64,000 nucleotides of DNA, taken from an uncultured Bacteroidota bacterium. GTDB taxonomy: Bacteria > Bacteroidota > Bacteroidia > Bacteroidales > P3. Made by a program: the position numbers and the translations under genes. The DNA lies in the NCBI GenBank assembly GCA_902784865.1, contig CACZWL010000002.1, positions 115,515 through 179,514 on the forward strand, written 5' to 3'. The stretch's first letter is position 1. Each line of letters opens with the position of its first letter. This document shows, piece after piece, positions 52,753 to 63,722 of this stretch. A model generated the notes under the pieces. The model was not told the DNA's origin. It did no database searches and was given only the letters and a program-made list of their open reading frames with translations.

Positions 52753-54816
52753 ATGAAAAGAATCGCACTGCTGCTGTGTGGCTTGCTGCTTGCTATGGGC
52801 CTGCAGGCGCAACAGCTTTCCCCTGTCAAGTGGGCGTATAGCGTCAAAGAGACCTCGCCCACGGAGGCCGAGCTAATATTCACTGCCAAGCTGGATGCCG
52901 GTTGGCACCTCTACTCGCAGCACACCGACCCGCTGGGGCCCCTCCCGAGCGTGTTCGAATTTACTAAGAGTGCTGACTATCAGTTGATAGGCGCAGTGCA
53001 AGAACCCAAACCGCACGAGGAGCTGGACGACATCTTCAAGTGTGTCGTCAAGTCTTTCAGCGGCACGGTCGTTTTCAGACAGAAGATAAAGCGCGTCTCT
53101 GACAAAGACTTCACTGTCAAGGGTGTGCACAGCTATCAGCTCTGCAACGACGGCAGCTGCATAGCCCCCGAGGACAACGATTTCAGTTTCAAGGTTCCCG
53201 GTGCTAAACAGGCTGTAGCCGAGGAGGTCGCGGCTGATACCGCCGCCGCTGTCACCGAGCCTGCGATATCGGCCGACACCCTCGAGCCCGCGCAGGCCGA
53301 GGTTGACGCGGCACCCGCCACCACCGACACCCCCAGCGAGGAAGAGCCGCGCCAGAGCCTGCTCTGGATATTCCTCATAGCCCTCGGTGGCGGCATCCTC
53401 ACCATGTTCACTCCCTGCGTCTTCCCGATGATTCCGATGACGGTCAACTTCTTCATGCATGGAAGCGACAACAAGCGTAAGAACCGCCGCCAGGCTTGGT
53501 TCTTCGGCTTTTCGATAGTGATGCTCTTCGCCGTGTTGGGTGCTATCCTGGCCTTGTTGCTGGGTCCCGAGGCGCTCTATACCATGGGCACCCACTGGAT
53601 TCCCAATATCATCTTCTTCGTCATCTTTTTCACCTTCGCACTGAGTTTCTTCGGGCTGTTTGAGATCAAGATGCCCGAGAAATGGGTCAATGCCAGCGAC
53701 GAGCAGGCCGACAAAGGCGGCTTCCTGGCCCCCTTCTTCATCGCCCTGACCACGGTGCTGGTCTCGTTCAGCTGCACCGGCCCCATCCTCGGCGCCGCCT
53801 TGGTGGGCCTCACCACCAGCAGCACCGACCGCTGGGTGTCGCTCGTCACCATGCTGGGCTTCGGCATCGGCTTTGCCCTGCCGTTCACCCTGCTGGCCAT
53901 GTTCCCCCAGTTCCTCAAGAATATGAAGAGCGGATCGTGGCTCAACACCGTCAAGGTGGTCTTCGCTTTCCTCGAACTGGCCTTCGGACTGAAGTTCCTG
54001 CAGCAGGCCGACCTATACTGCAACTGGGGGCTGCTAGACCGCGAGGTCTATCTCTCGCTCTGGATAGTCATCTTTGGCCTGCTGGGGCTCTACCTGCTGG
54101 GCAAGCTGCGCTTCAAAGGCGACGACCCCGTCGAACACCTCGGCACAGGCCGACTTATGCTGGCTATCATTGACTTGGCCTTTGTGGTCTATATGATTCC
54201 CGGCCTCTGGGGAGCGCCTCTCAAGGGCATTAGCGGTTTCCTGCCTCCGATGGAAAGCCAGGACTTCAACATAGAGAAGATAGTGGCCCAGCATGCCCTC
54301 TCCGCAGGCCCCGCCGCCGTGCAGGCTGGCAAGTTGCCGGCTGACCGCAAGTATGCCGACAAGCTGCATGTGCCGCTAGGCTTCGAGGCTTTCTTCGACC
54401 TCGACGAGGCCAAGGCCTACGCCAAAGCCAACAACAAGCCCATCTTCATCGACTTCACCGGCAAGACCTGCGCCAACTGCCGCGAGATGGAGCACTATGT
54501 ATGGGTCGATCCCGAGGTGAAGCGCATCCTCTGCGAGGATTATGTCATCGTTTCGCTCTTCTGCGATGAGAATACCATCGAACTGCCTGAGAACGAGTGG
54601 GTCGTTGACGACAAGGGTCGCACCCTCAAGACCCTCGGCCGCCGCAACCTCAACCTCGAAAAGACGGCCTACAATATGAATGCCCAGCCCTACTATGTGG
54701 CCATCGACGCCGACGGACGTGTGCTCACCAAAGAGAACTACAAATACGACCGCGACGTGCAGAAGTTCGTCAAGTGGCTCGAAGAAGGAAAGGTAAATCA
54801 CAGCAAAATGCAATAA
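52753..54816 (+). CDS. dsbD: Thiol:disulfide interchange protein DsbD
   Basis: The 687-residue protein moves electrons across the inner membrane to periplasmic thiol proteins. It has a signal peptide (ending LQAQ), the DsbD alpha domain with HSYQLCNDGSCIAP, a helix-rich membrane part beginning near 200 (GGGILTMFTPCVFPMIPMTV, FIALTTVLVSFSCTGP) and a C-terminal thioredoxin domain with FTGKTCANCREMEH. All redox cysteines appear present. An acidic Ala/Pro/Glu linker joins the first two parts. It may keep the nearby exported thiol enzymes reduced. Confidence 0.95.
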   Translation: MKRIALLLCGLLLAMGLQAQQLSPVKWAYSVKETSPTEAELIFTAKLDAGWHLYSQHTDPLGPLPSVFEFTKSADYQLIGAVQEPKPHEELDDIFKCVVKSFSGTVVFRQKIKRVSDKDFTVKGVHSYQLCNDGSCIAPEDNDFSFKVPGAKQAVAEEVAADTAAAVTEPAISADTLEPAQAEVDAAPATTDTPSEEEPRQSLLWIFLIALGGGILTMFTPCVFPMIPMTVNFFMHGSDNKRKNRRQAWFFGFSIVMLFAVLGAILALLLGPEALYTMGTHWIPNIIFFVIFFTFALSFFGLFEIKMPEKWVNASDEQADKGGFLAPFFIALTTVLVSFSCTGPILGAALVGLTTSSTDRWVSLVTMLGFGIGFALPFTLLAMFPQFLKNMKSGSWLNTVKVVFAFLELAFGLKFLQQADLYCNWGLLDREVYLSLWIVIFGLLGLYLLGKLRFKGDDPVEHLGTGRLMLAIIDLAFVVYMIPGLWGAPLKGISGFLPPMESQDFNIEKIVAQHALSAGPAAVQAGKLPADRKYADKLHVPLGFEAFFDLDEAKAYAKANNKPIFIDFTGKTCANCREMEHYVWVDPEVKRILCEDYVIVSLFCDENTIELPENEWVVDDKGRTLKTLGRRNLNLEKTAYNMNAQPYYVAIDADGRVLTKENYKYDRDVQKFVKWLEEGKVNHSKMQ

Positions 54817-54857
54817 TCGCGCGCGTACGCGTACATAAAATATAAATTGAGTATACC

Positions 54858-56690
54858 ATGAGAAAGACACTAGCCCTCATCGCCGCCCTCGTGGTCGGCA
54901 CGGCAACCCTCTATGCAGAGCCCGTCACCCCCGGCAAGGCCCACGATGTGGCTGTCCGTTTCTGGAACAAGCATCGCCCTGCGCACGTCAAACCACTCAA
55001 CGCCATGGCAGGCCGTGTGCCTATGCCTGCCTTTCCCCACCTCTATGCCTTCTCGGCAGGCGAGACGGGGTTCGTCCTTGTCAGCGCCGACGACCGCGTG
55101 CGCCCGGTGCTGGCCTACTCCTTCGACGACAAGTTCTCCGAGAACGTCAACCGCGAGCTGGCCTACTGGCTCCGCGGCTACGAGGGCCAGATAGCTGCTG
55201 CCGTCGAGGCCGACATGGCCGCCTCGGATGTTGTGGTACAGGAATGGTCCGACCTGCAGGCCGACGCCGACACCATTGTCTCCATACAGCACGTGCCGGC
55301 GCTGATGACCACCCGCTGGGACCAGGGCGAGCCTTTCAACGACCGCTGCCCCTACGACTCGGCGTTCAGCGACCGCGCTGTCGTCGGATGCGTGGCCACC
55401 GCCATGGCGCAAATCATGAAATATTGGAACTATCCGACCTTCGGCACCTCGTCGCACACCTACAGCCACTACCGCTACGGCGACCTCAGTGCCGACTTCG
55501 AGAATACCACCTACCTCTGGGACTACATGCCCGACATGCTCGACCGCTTCTCGCCGATCATGAATAGAAAGGCCGTGTCGACCCTCTCGTACCACTGCGG
55601 CGTGGCCGTCGAAATGTGGTACGACATCTCGGCCCACGGCGGCAGCGGTGCCCAGTCGGTTTGCTACCCCAACTGGGGCATAACCCACTGCGCCACCTCC
55701 GCCTTCTCCGACTACTTCAAGTACAGCGTCGACATCACCCACCGCTACCGCGACGGCTTCCACGACACAGGCTGGGCCAGCATGCTCGACGCCGAGCTGG
55801 CCGGCGGCCGCCCCATGTACTATTCCGGCTACGACGACGACGGCGGCCACGCCTTCGTGCTCGACGGTTCCGACATCCAGCGCCGCTACCACTTCAACTG
55901 GGGCTGGTCGGGCTACGGCAACGGCTACTACACGATGGACAACCTCGCCCCCGGCGTCAACTCCGGCATCGGCGGCAATGCCACCTATACCTTCAACCAG
56001 AACCAGGGCGCCATCTTCGGCATCGAACCCGGCGTCGTCGAACAGTTCGACACCGTCGACTACCTCGACAGCGTCTGCGTCGGCAGCCGCTACGCCTACT
56101 TCCGCGAATACACGCTGATGGTCAACAACGTCCTCAACCAGGACTTCATCCTCCTGAAACACCTCGACACCGTCTTCCGCTACAGCCTCAAGCAGGTCCC
56201 TCGGAACATCGTCTTCGTCGACCCGGGCCGCGCGCCAGGCTTCGGCTACACCGAGACCTACTGCTTCACCGACGGCTTCGTCCTGCCCGAGTGCACCTTC
56301 TCCAAGGCCAACCACCGCTTCATCGGCTGGTGCCGCCATAGCGACGGCGTCAGCAGCGGACTGCTGCAGCCCGGCGAGAGGATCATGATCACGGACGACG
56401 CTACCTTCTACGCCATCTGGGAAAGCACCCTCGCGGGCATCGACGATGCCGACACCGACGTCGAGTTCTCCTTGGCGCCCAACCCCGTGGGCGACCGCAT
56501 GACCGTGACCTACGGCGGCTCCGCATCCGCAACGCTCACACTCCTCGACCCCCTGGGGCGCACCGTCCTGGCGGAAAAACTGTCGCACGGCGAGACCCAA
56601 ATTTCGCTCGCCACGCTCCCCGCAGGAGTCTACATCGTCCGCGTCGACAATGGTGCAGGGGTTTGTAATCAGCGCATAATCAAGCAATAG
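54858..56690 (+). CDS. Secreted C10-family cysteine protease (streptopain-like) with type IX C-terminus
   Basis: The 610-residue product has a signal peptide (1-20), an N-terminal propeptide (HDVAVRFWNKH, FVLVSADDRVRPVLAYS) and the C10 catalytic domain with Cys in VVGCVATAMAQIMKYW and His in GGHAFVLDG, followed by YHFNWGWSGYGNGYY. An InlB-like stretch (FVLPECTFSKANHRFIGWC) and a type IX sorting domain (LAPNPVGDRMTVTYGG ... GVYIVRVDN) follow. It is probably secreted and surface-bound, acting on host or food proteins. It lies near dsbD but has its own leader. Confidence 0.92.
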   Translation: MRKTLALIAALVVGTATLYAEPVTPGKAHDVAVRFWNKHRPAHVKPLNAMAGRVPMPAFPHLYAFSAGETGFVLVSADDRVRPVLAYSFDDKFSENVNRELAYWLRGYEGQIAAAVEADMAASDVVVQEWSDLQADADTIVSIQHVPALMTTRWDQGEPFNDRCPYDSAFSDRAVVGCVATAMAQIMKYWNYPTFGTSSHTYSHYRYGDLSADFENTTYLWDYMPDMLDRFSPIMNRKAVSTLSYHCGVAVEMWYDISAHGGSGAQSVCYPNWGITHCATSAFSDYFKYSVDITHRYRDGFHDTGWASMLDAELAGGRPMYYSGYDDDGGHAFVLDGSDIQRRYHFNWGWSGYGNGYYTMDNLAPGVNSGIGGNATYTFNQNQGAIFGIEPGVVEQFDTVDYLDSVCVGSRYAYFREYTLMVNNVLNQDFILLKHLDTVFRYSLKQVPRNIVFVDPGRAPGFGYTETYCFTDGFVLPECTFSKANHRFIGWCRHSDGVSSGLLQPGERIMITDDATFYAIWESTLAGIDDADTDVEFSLAPNPVGDRMTVTYGGSASATLTLLDPLGRTVLAEKLSHGETQISLATLPAGVYIVRVDNGAGVCNQRIIKQ

Positions 56691-56710
56691 CAAAATAGTT
56701 GAAGAAAAAT

Positions 56711-56741
56711 TTTGTCATATCGGGAAAACTTCGTACCTTTG
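56711..56741 (+). promoter_or_regulatory. Promoter for initiator tRNA
   Basis: TTTG (56711-56714), 19 bp, then TACCTTTG (56734-56741), 30 bp before the tRNA. Confidence 0.75.
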
Positions 56742-56771
56742 CATCCGATTTCCGACAAGGGAATAAGAGAG

Positions 56772-58360
<1,589 letters not shown>

Positions 58361-58377
<17 letters not shown>

Positions 58378-58522
58378 AATACTTTTCCTCCTTGTATTTC
58401 TCTGTTATTATCTGTTGTTCTGCCATAATCTCCAATGTTCTCAAAATCTCTTTGACCTGTTCATCGTCGTAGGCACGTTTCCCTTTGTTCAAAATTATCT
58501 TTGCTTTTGTCAAACTAATCAT
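58361..58522 (-). CDS. Small protein upstream of the recombinase
   Basis: A 53-residue product (ISLTKAKIILNKGKRAYDDEQVKEILRTLE) whose end overlaps the recombinase start by 17 bp. Small acidic/helical genes of this kind precede serine recombinases in Bacteroidota mobile elements; the function is unknown. The start at 58522 is chosen because the preceding codons lack coding character. Confidence 0.5.
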
Positions 58523-58803
58523 AGCACCTTCAGTGCTAATGTCCGCATTGCTGCGGTTATTTGCTTTTCCACCTCTCACACGGATTTTGCGGCTCCGTCG
58601 TGAGACTTCTGCTCGATGTGGGTAGCTTATCACCCGTTCATCCGATAACGATTGGCTATGGACTGTTATTACAACTTTTCATAGCCAAAATATACAACAA
58701 TTTTCCTAATTCTCAAAAAAAGGTTCATAATAATTGTTTATTCAGATGAAATTTACGCAAATCGTTTCTTCAGCTGGATGGCTCAAGAATCCGTTCCCTT
58801 TCT

Positions 58804-58867
58804 ACATATACCCTATTATCCCTGCCAGAATTCCCTCCGAGCTATAATTACCCTATTATCCCTACTG
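58804..58867. repeat. Direct repeat TACCCTATTATCCCT, two copies
   Basis: Copies occur near 58806-58820 and 58849-58863 in a 480-bp region with no gene. The second, ATTACCCTATTATCCCTA, differs at one base from the 18-bp recognition sequence of the homing endonuclease I-SceI. No such enzyme is seen. The rest of 58523-59005 shows nothing else. Confidence 0.6.
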
Positions 58868-59005
58868 TGCAGGGAGGGGGTGGCGCATAGGGGGACTCGC
58901 GTATCCCGCCCTGCCTACTCCTCCCCCTCAATCCATTCAATGAGGTACACGGATTTACACGAATTGTGCGGAACCTGATATTTATAGATATATAATCATA
59001 GTACA

Positions 59006-59677
59006 ATGAATTTGGAAGACGAGAGAATAGTAAAAAGGATTGTGGGTAACTGTATTCACGGGGTGCTTTCTTTGAATCATGTCAAACAACACGCCGATTA
59101 CCTCCTCAACAACGAGCTGCCTATCATATACCAGTTTGAAGAAGACACACTGAATGGCAGCAGACCGCATAACTTCAACTACATTAACAATTATATCGAC
59201 TCACTGCGAGACCCGACAAGAAGCGCTCTGGATTTGGGACGACGACACGCTTACGAGACCGCAGCGAGCTTTATTTCCTACACTATGCTTCGAGTGTTTG
59301 ATACGAGCCTAAAAGAAAGGAGCATACCAAATATGTGTGTGGTTCCAGTGCCTACGGCTCCGAGCCAGCCAGCTTACTATGCCGAATGGAGCGAGATTCT
59401 TCAACGTGTGGAACATTGTACGGGTGTTCGCGAGTGTATGGAAGCATATTCCTATTGGGGTGTGAGAGACCCTCACAGACACAGAGAATCGGAAGGTTTA
59501 CCCGTGGGATTCATAGACACAATCGCTCTTGCCAATGAGGAAAGCGAGTACGCCAACGTGGTGCTGGTGATTGACCGAATGTACAGAGGCACAGAGATGC
59601 TTGAGATGAAGCACAAGCTCGAAGAAAACGGACACACGGTTATACTTGGAATTTGTCTATCGCGAGTAATACTCTGA
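59006..59677 (+). CDS. Phosphoribosyltransferase-fold protein of a mobile element
   Basis: The 223-residue protein has an N-terminal helical region (1-95) and a C-terminal part with CVVPVPTAP (about 112-120) and NVVLVIDRMYRGTEMLEMKHKLEENGHTVIL (about 186-216). The latter resembles the PRPP loop of PRTases of the ComF type, where an Asp-rich hydrophobic strand precedes a Thr-Gly turn. The canonical DD pair is replaced by DR. It could be an orphan PRTase-like effector or regulator. It ends at a good terminator. Confidence 0.45.
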   Translation: MNLEDERIVKRIVGNCIHGVLSLNHVKQHADYLLNNELPIIYQFEEDTLNGSRPHNFNYINNYIDSLRDPTRSALDLGRRHAYETAASFISYTMLRVFDTSLKERSIPNMCVVPVPTAPSQPAYYAEWSEILQRVEHCTGVRECMEAYSYWGVRDPHRHRESEGLPVGFIDTIALANEESEYANVVLVIDRMYRGTEMLEMKHKLEENGHTVILGICLSRVIL

Positions 59678-59697
59678 AAGAACTGATTCAGTAGCAG

Positions 59698-59726
59698 GGA
59701 GGCTTGGAAAAAGTCTCCCATTTTTT
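59698..59726 (+). terminator. Intrinsic terminator after PRTase-like gene
   Basis: GGGAGGCTT-GGAAA-AAGTCTCCC followed by ATTTTTTG. Confidence 0.8.
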
Positions 59727-59961
59727 GTGTATATATCTAATCCTATGGAATTTAGGACAGGGTTTCAGTAGCAATTTTCAGGAGAAAAACAAGTATCAGC
59801 CTGAACCACCAAGATTTAATGTGCCAGTTATTATTTTTTACGCCTAAAAATCAACGCAATATCACCGTGTCCCACGGGACATGATATCCAAAACAGTAGG
59901 TTGGGAGATGGAACCGTCAAGGGAAAGGAAACAAAGAGGGACCAAAGCAGGAGCGATGTCG
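59727..59961. other. Intergenic, nothing recognised
   Basis: The stretch between the terminator and the lipoprotein gene is AT-rich and has no supported frame. Confidence 0.35.
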
Positions 59962-61020
59962 TTACTTGTCAGTGTATATCACTGTATATGTGGCATCGCC
60001 TCTTGCTATGACGGAGTGTGGATTATCGGTACTGCCGTCGCTCCATCTTACAGGTCTACATTGGCAGGTGCTTAAAATAACGGTTGCACCGTATTCATAC
60101 TTGCCACCCCCCATTTCAAGACGACCGCAAGCATCGGCATTTTCGGGATGTTGAGGTACAGTAATTGTGCAGAATTGCGGTATATTGGCCGACGTGCCGT
60201 CTTTGTATATGTAGTATTCTTTGCTTTTCTTATACCAGTTAGAAGTACTTTCTTCCACTTCCCTCAAAATAGGATAGTCATTATGATAAACGTATCTGTA
60301 ATTGTACTCTACGGTGTCGCGCGTTTCTGTTTCGGAATCACCACTACCCATATGATAGCCCTCTTGATTTATTGTAATTGTCCTAATGCTGGTGACATTG
60401 TTTTTTGATAAATGACAAGGGGATTCAGGATTCTCCAATAACCAGTAATTCTCTAAACCCACCCAAGGTGTGTGCCTATTATCGTAAGTATAATATGTGT
60501 ATTGCTCATATCTGGAATAGGTGCCGTCGTTGCTATTCCAATTATTCAGACACTCTTTATGTGTCTGTACAAGGTTCCCATTCTCCCATACGAAAGTCGT
60601 TGTCGTTGGCACACAAGCGGTACACATCCTTTCTATCGTTTCAATCTCGCCGTTTTGGTTGTATGTAAGCGTGAACCAAGGAGCGAAGGAGCTTCCTGTA
60701 TACAAATCGCCTGTGTTTATTCTTGTGATTCTTCCATTTCTAATAAAGGCACGGCGTTTGAGATTGCCTTGAGCATAGTAGATTGAGATTGTGTCATCAT
60801 TATATTCTATAGCCTCTCCACAAAAAGATACGACTGTGCTGTCTTGCCAAATGACATCACCTCGACCAGCATCCCCCTGCGTATGATTATCGTGTTCGTT
60901 TATATAGGTGGAGCTGGCTATTTGTGCCAACCGTTTATCGCTGGGCTGCTGCGTGTCGTCTTTGTGGCAGGCAGTCATTATAGAGGCTATGGCAAGCAAT
61001 ATAAGTGTCTGTCTCTTCAT
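59962..61020 (-). CDS. Lipoprotein with DUF4595-like and repeat-like regions
   Basis: The 352-residue lipoprotein has the signal MKRQTLILLAIASIMTAC. The body consists of beta-strand repeats (FTLTYNQNGEIETIERM, TTTFVWENGNLVQTHKEC, YNYRYVYHNDYP) as in DUF4595/RHS-like exported domains of Bacteroidota. The last 60 residues (GGGKYEYGATVILST, RWSDGSTDNPHSVIARGDATYTVIYT) match an InlB-type beta-repeat. It is probably surface-exposed cargo of the mobile segment. The minus-strand -7 box TACTTTTG lies at 61046-61053. Confidence 0.7.
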   Translation of the reverse strand: MKRQTLILLAIASIMTACHKDDTQQPSDKRLAQIASSTYINEHDNHTQGDAGRGDVIWQDSTVVSFCGEAIEYNDDTISIYYAQGNLKRRAFIRNGRITRINTGDLYTGSSFAPWFTLTYNQNGEIETIERMCTACVPTTTTFVWENGNLVQTHKECLNNWNSNDGTYSRYEQYTYYTYDNRHTPWVGLENYWLLENPESPCHLSKNNVTSIRTITINQEGYHMGSGDSETETRDTVEYNYRYVYHNDYPILREVEESTSNWYKKSKEYYIYKDGTSANIPQFCTITVPQHPENADACGRLEMGGGKYEYGATVILSTCQCRPVRWSDGSTDNPHSVIARGDATYTVIYTDK

Positions 61021-61045
61021 TGTTTTTCTTCATTGAAATTTGTTG

Positions 61046-61053
61046 CAAAAGTA
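61046..61053 (-). promoter_or_regulatory. -7 promoter box for the 352-residue lipoprotein
   Basis: The minus strand reads TACTTTTG, 26 bp before the start. Confidence 0.55.
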
Positions 61054-61140
61054 CGAATTTATTTCCAAACGAATAAAACTATTTTAGTTTGACTTTGTAA
61101 GAATTTCCCTTATCGACTTGCGTAGTACAAGAAAAAGTTG

Positions 61141-61148
61141 TACATTTG
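61141..61148 (+). promoter_or_regulatory. -7 box before a small open frame
   Basis: TACATTTG with TTG about 20 bp upstream, 19 bp before the ATG at 61167. Confidence 0.5.
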
Positions 61149-61166
61149 CAAACAAATTTATCTCAA

Positions 61167-61283
61167 ATGAGACACTTATTGAATTTTATCAAACAAATTG
61201 GACCCGATGGCTTACCCTATTTGTGGGTAAATGGGTATTTCTTCGAGTGGAGAAATGGTTGTTGGGTGTTCACAGGCAAATAA
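61167..61283 (+). CDS. Putative 38-residue small protein
   Basis: The frame MRHLLNFIKQIGPDG..., rich in aromatic residues (YLWVNGYFFEWRNGCWVF), directly follows a Bacteroidota-type promoter. It lies between two lipoprotein genes on the opposite strand. The function is unknown; translation is unproven. Confidence 0.35.
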   Translation: MRHLLNFIKQIGPDGLPYLWVNGYFFEWRNGCWVFTGK

Positions 61284-61358
61284 TACCAACTGGTTTTATT
61301 TGCAATGCCGAATGATGTCGGTGTTTAACGGCGGCAAGGGCCTCCTTGTCCGTCGTTT

Positions 61359-61850
61359 TTATTCTCCGTCCCATTCGTTGTCAATTAGCAGATGTATTCC
61401 TATGATTGTCGTGTCTCGTCCGTTTGGGTCGTCGTCTATCCCTTTGGCTGTCGTGTCGTGTATCCATTCTTTCAGTATGAAGCGGCAGTAGTGGTTCGTT
61501 CCGTCATCGTCCGTGTGTCGAAGGATATAACCGTGTCCTTCCTCCAACTGTATGCCGTCGCGCCATCCGTTTCTCGGTGCCGCCGTGATGGAGCATAGGT
61601 CTTCCACGCTGCCATAGTGGTAAAGGCCGTCGGGTTTGTCATCGGTCGAAACATCTTCGCCCAAGTCAACATACATATATGGCGCATTGACAGCGGCCAC
61701 CATACCGTTGGAGAAGTTGATGAGGGTTGTGTTGTCGTAATGTTGCCACTCTGTTCTATAGTAGTTGTTCAACGTGCACTCGTCTTTGGGCTTGTTGCAA
61801 GAGACCAGCCCGATGCCGCACAGCACGGCGAGTAAAAACAATTGCTTCAT
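61359..61850 (-). CDS. Lipoprotein of unknown function
   Basis: The 163-residue lipoprotein has the signal MKQLFLLAVLCGIGLVSC. The mature part is acidic, with DNTTLINFSNGMVAAVNAPYMYVDLGED, and lacks known motifs. It sits between the resolvase and the larger lipoprotein on the same strand, as element cargo. Confidence 0.65.
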   Translation of the reverse strand: MKQLFLLAVLCGIGLVSCNKPKDECTLNNYYRTEWQHYDNTTLINFSNGMVAAVNAPYMYVDLGEDVSTDDKPDGLYHYGSVEDLCSITAAPRNGWRDGIQLEEGHGYILRHTDDDGTNHYCRFILKEWIHDTTAKGIDDDPNGRDTTIIGIHLLIDNEWDGE

Positions 61851-61924
61851 CTTGTTGTCGTTTTTACAGATTATTTATATATAACAACGTACTTTCCCCA
61901 TTTTTATTGTGTTGCTATATAATA

Positions 61925-62575
61925 CTACCTGATTTGGAACTCTCGCTTCAGACGCTGTATAGTGCTTCCCGAAGTGTCAGTAAGTTTAGCAATTTCAGCG
62001 ATTTTGTACCCTTTCCGCAGATATACCAACACGTCTTTGTACTGTTCTTCTTTCTGCTCATGAGTCTTAACGCTGCCTTTTTTGCGCCCAAGCCGACCAC
62101 CTTTCTCAATGTAGATTCGGCGACCGCTATTCAGTCGGTAGTAAATGTTCTCGCGCTCAAGCTCTGCACAAGTTCCCAGTGTGGCAATCAGAATAGGAGT
62201 GAACATACTCGGCTTGCCGTTCCCGTCGAGCAAGTTCATCTGCTCCTTTTGGAAATAGACATTGATACGGCAGTCCACGAGGTCACGGACGGTGGCAAGA
62301 ACCTCAAAGGTATTACGCCCAAGCCTCGATAACTCCGATACGAGAAGAGTGCCGATTCGATTGCACTTGCAGAACTCAATGCAGTCCATCAAAACGGGTC
62401 TCTCGACGTTCTTCTTGGCTCCGCTGATATGCTCTTCATATACCTTGACAAGGTTAAGGTTGCTGCGGTCGGCGTGTGCCGTCAGGTCTTTGACCTGCCT
62501 CTCTGTATTCTGTCGGTCTGTGGTTGATGACACTCTCGCGTATATGGCTGCTGTATGGTTGCTCTTGGTGTTCAT
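61925..62575 (-). CDS. Serine resolvase/invertase-type recombinase
   Basis: The 216-residue recombinase shows AAIYARVSSTTDRQNTERQV (catalytic Ser in ARVSS), a VSELSRLGRN motif, the long helix LERENIYYRLNSGRR and a C-terminal HTH (YKIAEIAKLTDTSGSTIQRLKREF). It fits the resolvase/invertase class and may invert or resolve DNA within the element. It is distinct from the large recombinase near the tRNA. Confidence 0.92.
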   Translation of the reverse strand: MNTKSNHTAAIYARVSSTTDRQNTERQVKDLTAHADRSNLNLVKVYEEHISGAKKNVERPVLMDCIEFCKCNRIGTLLVSELSRLGRNTFEVLATVRDLVDCRINVYFQKEQMNLLDGNGKPSMFTPILIATLGTCAELERENIYYRLNSGRRIYIEKGGRLGRKKGSVKTHEQKEEQYKDVLVYLRKGYKIAEIAKLTDTSGSTIQRLKREFQIR

Positions 62576-62762
62576 AATATTCTTTGATTTATTTGAAGTT
62601 AAACTTTGGGTACCTTCACTGCTGCGGTAACAGACTTTTTTGATTTTTTTGACTGGATTAGTTTTTTGACCATCTCAACTGTCAAAAATATAACGGATTT
62701 TTCTGACTATTATTACAAAAACTCCTTCATTTTCAGTTTGTAGGATGTGTATTTCCACGCTA

Positions 62763-63650
62763 CTAACAAGTAGCCTGTGGATGCCACCTTTTTTCATCCA
62801 ACAAAATATCCATCAGCGAGTAACTACGTCGCCCTTTTTGAACTCGAATCAACCTATCAAGTAGCGCACAGAAAAGCCTCGAAAGGGTGTAATCATTCTG
62901 CAAACCTGTATACAGGTCGACTTCTGACATTCCGAGCTTGTTCAAGGACGGTTTCAAGGTCTTATGGTTCCCACAGTTGACCTCAATGCGGTACAATCGA
63001 GCAAATCCCACGGCATCGGTGATATAGTCCTTGTGGCTCTCATCTTCAATTTCCCTTGTCTTGTTGTACAACCTCAACGACAGGGACCCGTTTGAATTTT
63101 TGACAACAGGCATCGGATTTGACATCGGACGCTTTCGGGTGTTATTCCCTGCGATATGCAACACGTCGGCAACCTTTTGTTCGACACCTTCAACTTTCTT
63201 CCCGTTTATAATCAAGTCGTACTCGCTATTCTTGTACAGTTGGTAAAACCGACGTATGATGCAGAAGTTAAAATCGACGGCAATATCAACCTTGCTGACT
63301 TGTTTGAATTCCAGTCCAAGTACATCTTCAAGGTAGTATCGGATGGCCACGAACATGGTGTTGTAAAGTGCCTGATTCTCATAAACAATGTAGACGTGCT
63401 GGCGGTTGGGGTTTGGGGACCCGAAGTGAAGATGTCCAATGCAGCAGTCAAATACTCCCAGTTCCTTCTTATAGTCTTGCACGATAATCGAAAACTCATT
63501 TTCATACAATCGGCTCTGGTCCCGTATCAGAGTTACAGACTCAAGCTCATACTTCGGCACATTCTTGTCGGACAGGTATGCCCGTACTTCGTCGCTGGCT
63601 GTGTAGGTGAGTTCCAGCCTATCAAGGTTAATTCGGCTTTGTTTACGCAT
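62763..63650 (-). CDS. Replication-initiation-factor-like protein
   Basis: The 295-residue protein has the pattern FKQVSKVDIAVDFNF (about 120-134), similar to the conserved core of the Rep_trans/replication initiation factor family used by rolling-circle plasmids, phages and conjugative elements. SLRLYNKTREIEDESHKDYI and RLYRIEVNCGNHK are also in keeping. The catalytic Tyr is not identified with confidence. It fits a mobilisable or replicative element in this segment. Confidence 0.5.
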   Translation of the reverse strand: MRKQSRINLDRLELTYTASDEVRAYLSDKNVPKYELESVTLIRDQSRLYENEFSIIVQDYKKELGVFDCCIGHLHFGSPNPNRQHVYIVYENQALYNTMFVAIRYYLEDVLGLEFKQVSKVDIAVDFNFCIIRRFYQLYKNSEYDLIINGKKVEGVEQKVADVLHIAGNNTRKRPMSNPMPVVKNSNGSLSLRLYNKTREIEDESHKDYITDAVGFARLYRIEVNCGNHKTLKPSLNKLGMSEVDLYTGLQNDYTLSRLFCALLDRLIRVQKGRRSYSLMDILLDEKRWHPQATC

Positions 63651-63659
63651 AGTTTGTTA

Positions 63660-63667
63660 TATATTTG
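63660..63667 (+). promoter_or_regulatory. -7 promoter box
   Basis: TATATTTG between the divergent Rep-like gene and a small plus-strand frame. Confidence 0.45.
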
Positions 63668-63722
63668 TACAGAATCAAATATACAACAATGAAGCCTGAA
63701 TTTGAAAAATAACCGATGGAGA

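Noticed and set aside
54870-56693. 607-codon open frame antisense to the C10 protease
   Set aside because: Shadow of a GC-rich gene; the plus-strand product has signal peptide, catalytic residues and sorting domain.
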